This document shows positions 56,973 to 64,000 of a stretch of DNA of 64,000 nucleotides, in pieces. Source of the DNA: Alitta virens. Lineage: Eukaryota; Annelida; Polychaeta; Phyllodocida; Nereididae. The notes beneath the pieces were generated by a model. The model was not told the origin of the DNA. It was given only the letters and a program-made list of their open reading frames with translations, and searched no databases. A program made the translations under genes and the position numbers. The stretch lies in assembly GCA_932294295.1 (NCBI GenBank), contig OW028581.1:38469995-38533994 (forward strand), written 5' to 3'. Position 1 is the stretch's first letter. Every line of letters starts with the position of its first letter.

Positions 56973-58013
56973 TCAGGAGGGTTAAAAGTTTACTATTTAA
57001 TCAGGATGGTTAAAAGTTTACTATTTAGTCAGGAGGTTTAAAAGTTTACTATTTAATCAGGAGGGTTAAAAAGTTTACTATTTAATCAGGAGGTTTAAAA
57101 GTTTACTATTTAATCAGGAGGGTTAAAAAGTTTACTATTTAATCAGGAGGTTTAAAAGTTTACTATTTAATCAGGAGGGTTAAAAGTTTACTATTTAGTC
57201 AGGAGGGTTAAAAAGTTTACTATTTAGTCAGGAGGGTTAAAAAGTTTACTATTTAATCAGGAGGTTTAAAAGTTTACTATTTAGTCAGGAGGTTTAAAAG
57301 TTTACTATTTAATCAGGAGGGTTAAAAAGTTTACTATTTAATCAGGAGGTTTAAAAGTTTACTATTTAATCAGGAGGGTTAAAAGTTTACTATTTAGTCA
57401 GGAGGGTTAAAAAGTTTACTATTTAATCAGGAGGTTTAAAAGTTTACTATTTAGTCAGGAGGTTTAAAAGTTTACTATTTAATCAGGAGGGTTAAAAAGT
57501 TTACTATTTAATCAGGAGGGTTAAAAAGTTTACTATTTAATCAGGAGGTTTAAAAGTTTACTATTTAATCAGGAGGGTTAAAAGTTTACTATTTAATCAG
57601 GAGGGTTAAAAAGTTTACTATTTAATCAGGAGGTTTAAAAGTTTACTATTTAATCAGGAGGGTTAAAAGTTTACTATTTAGTCAGGAGGGTTAAAAAGTT
57701 TACTATTTAATCAGGAGGTTTAAAAGTTTACTATTTAATCAGGAGGGTTAAAAAGTTTACTATTTAATCAGGAGGTTTAAAAGTTTACTATTTAATCAGG
57801 AGGGTTAAAAAGTTTACTATTTAATCAGGAGGTTTAAAAGTTTACTATTTAATCAGGAGGGTTAAAAGTTTACTATTTAGTCAGGAGGGTTAAAAAGTTT
57901 ACTATTTAATCAGGAGGTTTAAAAGTTTACTATTTAGTCAGGAGGTTTAAAAGTTTACTATTTAATCAGGAGGGTTAAAAAGTTTACTATTTAATCAGGA
58001 GGGTTAAAAGTAT
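56973..58013. repeat. 28/29-bp minisatellite, about 37 units, after the FAM187-like stop codon
   Basis: Each unit is GTTTACTATTTAATCAGGAG plus GTTTAAAA or GGTTAAAA(A). Three variable positions (A/G before TCAGG, GGTT versus GTTT, four or five As) combine into a small set of unit types. Their order repeats in longer blocks, which indicates expansion by segmental duplication. The array starts 23 bp after the stop at 56950, so it is probably in the 3' UTR. Confidence 0.98.
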
Positions 58014-58869
58014 CAAAATTTCATGGTTGAATGGGAGAGAGAGTTGGACTTGTGACAAAACACAACTTTATAAAACTTAATTGTGAGAGCTATTTCATAA
58101 ATTTGATCATATCTTGATTGATTACTTTACAAAATTTTAGGCTGCAGTGATCTGGGATAGTGTGATTGGAAGGAAAATCCTGACAAACTATTATATCAGT
58201 CATTTCCTTGAAAATTGCGCTCTGTTGATTTATGATTTGTGAATTAATCTTATATGCCAAGGTCAGCTGTGACGTTGTTCATTTTATGGTGCCATTTATA
58301 GGATTATGGAACTGTTTCTAAAAGAGAAGACGTGTGTCATAATGTCCTAGCAAATGATTGGTGTAAGATTAGTGGCGATTTCAATGGTGATTAGATTTGG
58401 AATTACCTACGATTGTAAGATAGATCATACCTTGGAGCCATTTATCACATTAAATGGACCGTTTGTCAAATTAAAACATAAACCAATACTGAACGTAATA
58501 TGAAATCTAATTCTTATTGATTATTGAATTGCTTTGTGTTTGAGACATTCATCAAGTTACGTTGTTCACTGAATCACGACACGATAAGAATTTATTAGTT
58601 CAACAGACTAATCTCTGGATTAACCTATACTGACAGACACGTGTATAATTTTTGTGCTTGGGAGAGTTATATAATGAATAAGGGGACAATATTTATTGAC
58701 TTGACATTTTAATCACTGACCGTGCAACAGGTCATCCATGCAGTGAACTTCTTATAAGAACGCGAAGTAGTGTTTCACCCGAGACAGTCGTGAGAAACAT
58801 GTAAAGGAACAAACATACACAGTCATCCCGACAGAGTTTATTTGACGTTTTCTGGCCATTTAAGAAATT
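58014..58869. other. Intergenic region between FAM187-like and PKHD1L1
   Basis: Noncoding. A TTATATAAT segment lies near 58668, about 200 bp before the PKHD1L1 start codon. It could be a TATA element but is not certain in this AT-rich DNA. ATTAAA variants occur near 58449 and 58474. Confidence 0.4.
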
Positions 58870-61800
58870 ATGGGTGGCCTGAAAACGTTGCTGTGTTTGC
58901 TTGCTGTCGTGATTTCATGGGTACAAGGTGAGTGATCAAAGATACTTTTCAAATTGTATTATTATTATTTCTATTATGCACTGTAAGGTGGAAAAACACT
59001 GAAAAATATATCTTTCTTTAAGTATTAGATTAAATGACAACCCTGCAATATATTCCAAGTTCTGGTAATTTTCTAATGAATTAGATGTGATATTGGGATG
59101 AAACTAATATTATATGTCTGATTAAAAGAATGGATTTTAAACATTTAGAATTGTCAAGTATCCTAAGAGTACTTGATGCAATATTTCATATTTTCTTCAA
59201 ACAAATTCTGTTGCTTGATGTATTATGTTTCATTTGCAGCTGGTTATGTAGAAGATGTTTACCCAACTCGCGGCAGTATGGCAGGTGGAACAAGGCTCAC
59301 GATATCAGGATCTGGTATGTTTGTTTACACTATATTATTATGTATTGACATAAATTCAGTTCTTTGTCATAAAGAGGATTCAATTTTCATAAGTGGCCCA
59401 AGGCCTGTTTGGATGATAGATAGATAGATGGATTAACAGTGTTCGAAACAAGGTGTTTTAAAGTGGTTGTCCATCGGACACTTGGGCCAAAATTTCTGGT
59501 TGTCCGCTCAGATTTTCAGTTTTCCGAAGAAAAAAAACCAAAAAAAAAAAAACAACTGTCAGTTGTCCGATGGAAAACCCCGTGGTTAAACATGGTTGTC
59601 CGGCTGACAATTTGGTTTTCCCGGACAACCAGAAACCCCTTATTTCGAACACTGTAGATAGATATGTGAAGTGCAGCCCTCTAAGGCAAGTTCTTGCTGC
59701 AATTGAGGGTTGATTGATGATGTGATTTACCCCATGGGTGGGATCTTTTACTTGCCTCAGCATAGACACTAAGTACAAGGCACCTCCAATTTAACGTCTC
59801 ATCCGAACGACATCCAGCTGAGATGTTGCTCATGAAAGGTTGCCCGGGCCTGGGATCGAACCCTATAATCTGCCACGAATGGAACCCGGGTCCTTCAGAG
59901 GAGCAGGCGAGTGTCTTACCACTAGACCACCCAGCTGGCTGGGTGTAATTGCATAGATCTGGCAGAAAAAGTAACAGAACCTACAAGGGGTACTACAACT
60001 GTAGTACATGAAAAACCAATAAGATGACGTCACTACACCATTGTTACATGGATGACGTCACAATATAGATGACGTCATCAAACAAACTTATCTGCTACGG
60101 TGGTAGTGACCTCTTGTGGTATTTTTTCTCCCTGAATGGTCTGAAACGTGGTGTTGACATATATATGTTATATCCATTCAACAATTTTTCTCCCAACAAT
60201 AAAGTTCTTGCTGCTCACGAGGGTTGATTGATGAGCTGAAGTAAACCCATGATAGTGAATTTAGTTACACTTTTTCACACAAACAAGAAGAGTTCATTTG
60301 TTGTACTTGTGAGGTCACTGCATGGTCACTGCATGGTCATTACATGACCTCACAGATTGACTGGCTAGTTAATTTGATTTGAACAAAGAAGTATATTCTT
60401 ACAAGAAAGGAAAGAGAAAAATAAACTTTGAAGTTTAAAACCAATTCTGTTTTTTCTCTTGTATCTGATCTAGCTTGACACTATACTTATTCCTTCTTTG
60501 TTTTTCTCTTGATGATGATGTCAATGATGATGTCAATGATAATGATGGTCATGAATAAACTTCTGAAGTTCTTATTAAAATCCCTCATGTAGAATTTTGT
60601 TGGTTTGTTTCTAACTTTGGCAGAATTGTGATAAATTTACCTTAGAAATTAATGTAAAACATTAAAGACCTGTCAAGGTTAATATCTCTTGCTATTCAAT
60701 GTACCTTGTGAATATCTTTCACAGGATTTGCTCGTGACCAGTTCAACTTCTTGGACACTCCGAATGTTGGCAACGAAGTGCAACTCGTAACGAGAACATC
60801 ATCCTATGTCTGTGACATCCACAAGGATGGGTCAAACCTCAACCAGATCATGTGCTACACGAGGTATGTAGTAACACAATATACTTAATAATGCAACATG
60901 ATTAATAATACAATATACTTGATAATACAATGTACTTAATAATACAATATACTTAATAATACAATATACTTAATATACAATATGATCATTAATACAATAT
61001 ACTTGATAATACAATGTACTTAATAATACAATATACTTAATAATGCAATATGATTATTAATTCGATATACTTAATAATACAATATACTTATACAACAATA
61101 TACTTATAATACAATATGCTTATTAATACGAATACTTGATAATACAATAAACTTAATAATACATTATACTTGGGAATACAATATATATACTTGATAATAC
61201 AATATACTTATAATACAATATGCTTATTAATACATTATTCTTGAGAATACAATATATATACTTGAGAATACAATATGATTATTAATACATTATACTTAAT
61301 AATACAATATACTAAATGATAGAATATACAATAAAATTTAGAAGTGAAAGAGAAAAATAAAATTGTCTGTTGCATTACATAGTATTGAGAAGGCAATAGC
61401 TGATAAAAGTGAAAGTAGAAATATAGAGATGACCAAATATAATTACCGGAATCTAAACTGAGAGGTGTGGGACCTAGGAACTACGAGTGATGTTAAACAG
61501 CGTTTAAAAGCTTGCTAAGGCTGCATTACGATATTCAAAACTTTCAAATTTTAGAATGGACGCCCATTGCAAATTGATGCTTTTTCATGGCTATATTAGA
61601 AATTTAACTTGCAATTTAAGATCAAACAAACTACTAATACCTAAATGCTGATAAACGATTTAAAAAAAAAAGCATTTGTACCTTTTTGTTTGATTAAATT
61701 TCAGTAGTTTTCTGTCAAAATTTCATCTAGCAAACAAAATGTTTTAATTGCAAGTAATAAACCGATGAATGAATGACTGCTGAACATTTTAAAAATTTTT

Positions 61801-64000
61801 ATGGGTTAATTAAGGGCGAAGCTGCCTATTACAGTTCACGGTAGACCCCTGTCCAATCATGTGCACATGTTTCACAGAGTGTCTAACCTCTCGTAATGTC
61901 TAAATTTGTATCACTAATTTATCTATGTTCCTGATTACCAATCAGTAAAATGCCTGCGGGGGATTATTTTGTGAGAGTCACCGTGGATGGCCAAGCTTTT
62001 TCTGATGAGGAATACCCAGACGGTGATCGTTGGTCCGACAAATGCAGTTTTCAGGTATGCCCATGAGATTATTTACATAATTCACCGACTTATAAGAGAT
62101 GGAACTCTTAACGTTCATTATTAATTAAGTCTATGTTGCTGTTTTAACGACTGACCTTTTTTTCTTTTTTTTTAATCATTCTTACCATGGCAGTTCACCT
62201 TAGGGCTGGTCCATTTAAAAAAGATGGTGGGGGGAGGGGGGTGGTGGACCTGAAAATGTTTAGACTTAGACCCCTCCCCCCCCCCACTTCTTTTTTAAAT
62301 GGAACAACCCTTTCAATTAAGACTTTCCCACTAGTAAATCTGCAATTATCATCATTTTAAGTTTTTTTTTTTTTTTCATTTTTGCCAGGTACGAGACAGC
62401 CACACTCCCATCATTAATACTGTTTCACCAAGGACTGCCATCCCAGGTGAGCGTCGTGCTTTTGCATTAGATATGATGATGCTATTCTGATGGTAATGTG
62501 TGGAATTTCGTATCATAAGTGATATCTAGACAAGAGTGGTTGTAGAAAAATTTATTCATGATGTAGTTAAACTCAATCAAATGCGGCAAAAAAAAAGGCA
62601 ATTTTAATATTGATTCAGGATTTAAATAAGAAGTATTTGTATTGGTCCTGGTGGAAATGTTGGTTTGTGAAGTCACAAATGTTATTATCAAAAGCTGTGG
62701 TTTAATGTGCAATAATTTTTGTCTCTTGGAAGGTTATTTTGTGATATGGCTTGTCTTGTATTTTCAATGATTGATGTTATAAATTAAGTATTGTTTCCAT
62801 TGATATCACTTGCTCATAACGTGTATTAAATCTCTTTGTGATTCAAACCATTCCAGAACAAACGATTCGACTCGACGGGAAGCTGTTCAGTGACCTTTAC
62901 GGAACCAACGTTGATTTTAGTTCTAATGGAAGGCCAGAGCGCATGCGCAGGTGAATGAGTTATCCTATCTTCTTTTTCTTTAATTCAATCTCAGTGTTAT
63001 TTTCTCTATTAATTGATAAATATTTCCATTACGTCTGCTTATAGATCTTTGTTGAATGTGCTTAATCTGTAGCTCTCTGTATTTCAACAAGCATAAATAT
63101 TGTGTAAAGACTAAACATGACCAAGCATAGGAAGCTCATAGGTTACCACATTACAGAGGTAAATAATCAAGTGACCAACTTATTAAAGCAATGGGGAAGG
63201 AATTACCACAAGAGGTCACTGCTATGCGACCGTAGCAGATAAGTATCGTTTGATAATGTCATCAATGTAACAATTAAGTTGTGACATCATCTTGTTGTCT
63301 TTTTATATTCTATGGTCGTAGTGCCCCCTGTAGGCTTTGATACTTTTTCTCCCCATTCTCTTTCACCAGCAGCAATGGAAAATGTATCTTCAGGCAGAGG
63401 TTTTTGGGTAATAGGTTCGCAACTTTGCATTAAATGACATGTATATCTTCTATATGTCATATATATGTGAACGAATGACATCTTCTACAGTGATTATTAT
63501 GTAATAACAACTGCTTGGCAATAAGGCAACACTGTACCCCCCCCCCCCCCCCCCGCCAATTCAGATGGTATTGAAACTTAATTACTATTTTGAACATCGC
63601 TATTTTCTTCAAGGGCTAATATTGGAAGTGACAAATTTGATGTGATCGACCCAACCAATGAAGATAAGCCAGACCTGAGGGATGAATTGTGAGTCAAATA
63701 TATTTATTTATTCATTTTTCCTCTCATAGTTAAGTTGTTGATCGCGAGTCTGGAATTCGAGTGAGTAATACACTAAAAAATTAAAGCATTAAATAGTCAG
63801 TAACTGAAATTTCACAAGGCATATATATATAACAGTGACACAAGAATGAATAAGAAACAACAAAAAAAATTCATATTGACAAGAGAAATGCTGTCAATGC
63901 GAGTAATCAATTGAAGTTGTCCACACATTTCAAGTCAATATTCAATGTTCTTGACAGTTACGGCTATGAAGTCGAAGAAGATTCTGACGATGGGTACATG
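58870..64000 (+). CDS. Fibrocystin-L (PKHD1L1), N-terminal eight exons; continues beyond the window
   Basis: A very large single-pass extracellular receptor-like protein of the polycystic kidney disease 1-like family. Exons are 58870-58927, 59240-59314, 60725-60863, 61946-62055, 62389-62446, 62857-62950, 63614-63688 and 63958 onward. MGGLKTLLCLLAVVISWVQ is the signal peptide. GYVEDVYPTRGSMAGGTRL opens the first IPT/TIG domain, followed by FARDQFNF, VCDIHKDGSNLNQIMCYT and MPAGDYFVRVTVDG; then TPIINTVSPRTAIPG begins the second. The order and spacing match the start of vertebrate PKHD1L1. Phases agree at every junction except exon 4 to 5: the A-run at 62040-62043 has one A more than the conserved frame (SDK-CSFQ-VRDSHTP) allows. 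An assembly error is likely; an alternative acceptor at 62395 is possible. The last exon is cut by the window edge. Confidence 0.93.
58928..59239. other. PKHD1L1 intron 1
   Basis: Plain AT-rich intron, GTGAGT to TTTGCAG. Confidence 0.7.
59437..59654. mobile_element. MITE with ~32-bp inverted ends (PKHD1L1 intron 2)
   Basis: It starts CAGTGTTCGAAACAAGG and ends CCTTATTTCGAACACTG. Both arms continue into 'tggttgtcc' and 'ggacaacca'. TAGATAGA-type sequence lies just outside both ends, so it probably landed in a GATA repeat. No coding capacity. Confidence 0.9.
59663..59945 (-). mobile_element. SINE-B, fullest copy (PKHD1L1 intron 2)
   Basis: On minus, the head reads 'ggtctagtggtaagacac' (A-box) and 'gggttcgatccc' (B-box), giving a tRNA-derived Pol III promoter. 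The body follows with the blocks seen alone at 1, 1528, 6885, 42890 and 49296. This copy defines the orientation of the others. Confidence 0.8.
59963..60137 (+). mobile_element. CRE-bearing MITE, copy 2 (PKHD1L1 intron 2)
   Basis: Three perfect TGACGTCA palindromes at 60025-60032, 60053-60060 and 60070-60077. The ends 'agaaaaagtaacagaacctac' and 'gtggtattttttctccc' match copy 1. Confidence 0.82.
60138..60724. other. PKHD1L1 intron 2, remainder
   Basis: Contains a SINE-B scrap at about 60208-60252 and short 'tgatgatgtcaa' repeats near 60510-60540. Confidence 0.5.
60870..61325. repeat. Degenerate minisatellite of 'aatacaatatacttaat' units (PKHD1L1 intron 3)
   Basis: A unit of roughly 17-18 bp repeats more than 20 times with point and length variation. 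Confidence 0.9.
61326..61945. other. PKHD1L1 intron 3, remainder
   Basis: AT-rich. At 61440-61560 phrases recall a decayed LINE C-terminus, but this is too weak to annotate. Confidence 0.45.
62202..62311. mobile_element. 110-bp palindromic MITE-like element (PKHD1L1 intron 4)
   Basis: The ends AGGGCTGGTCCATTTAAAAA and TTTTTAAATGGAACAACCCT are inverted. The arms continue into G-rich and C-rich runs around the centre near 62257. Confidence 0.85.
62447..62856. other. PKHD1L1 intron 5
   Basis: Plain intron. The minus-strand 76-codon frame over it is chance. Confidence 0.6.
63195..63356 (-). mobile_element. CRE-bearing MITE, copy 3, decayed (PKHD1L1 intron 6)
   Basis: The reverse complement matches copies 1 and 2 ('gggagaaaaagtatcaaagcctac' start, 'gacctcttgtggtaatt' end). 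Its CRE positions now read TGATGTCA, TGACATTA or are lost, as expected from CpG decay. Confidence 0.78.
63537..63554. repeat. Poly-C tract
   Basis: A run of about 18 C residues in PKHD1L1 intron 6. Similar C-runs occur near 3939, 14000, 34585 and 62275. Confidence 0.9.

Noticed and set aside
56973..58013. CRISPR-like array
   Set aside because: Units are contiguous without unique spacers, and the genome is eukaryotic. It is a minisatellite.

Overview
The window is animal nuclear DNA. It is AT-rich and gene-sparse, its genes are split by GT-AG introns, and it is crowded with non-LTR retrotransposon remnants, tRNA-derived SINEs, inverted-repeat (MITE-like) elements and long micro- and minisatellites. 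The gene set (acylated neuroglobin/globin X-like globin, HNK-1-family sulfotransferase, FAM187-like Ig protein, fibrocystin-L) fits an invertebrate, probably marine. I cannot place the phylum from sequence alone.

Layout. 1-17.8 kb: no gene supported; GATA arrays, SINEs, fold-back elements. 18.05-23.5 kb (+): a complete three-exon globin of 180 residues with the ancestral B12.2 and G7.0 introns. 27.8-28.0 kb and 36.7-36.9 kb (-): two related exon-like segments of an unrecognised protein. 28.7-36.1 kb: a nest of dead retroelements, with three LINE bodies and a Gypsy integrase C-terminus followed by a possible LTR. 37.7-38.5 kb (+): last two exons of a RING-finger protein. 39.95-41.98 kb (-): a two-exon secreted His/Gly/Tyr-rich protein with TATA box and poly(A) signal. 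46.06-48.81 kb (+): five exons of a type II carbohydrate sulfotransferase. 50.26-56.95 kb (+): a complete seven-exon FAM187-like membrane protein; one intron holds several inverted-repeat elements and a 1.6-kb TAC/CTA array, and a 1-kb minisatellite begins just after its stop codon. 58.87-64.0 kb (+): the first eight exons of fibrocystin-L (PKHD1L1), running off the window.

The genes look like independent loci, not an operon or pathway cluster. The most distinctive structure is in the repeats: a SINE family with clear target-site duplications, a short inverted-repeat element carrying three CRE-type palindromes per intact copy, a fold-back element with a 7-bp target duplication, and an in-place inversion inside a dead LINE. 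Two otherwise convincing genes are each broken by a single base at a short A-run, which suggests consensus errors in the assembly. I found no new defence, toxin or biosynthetic system.
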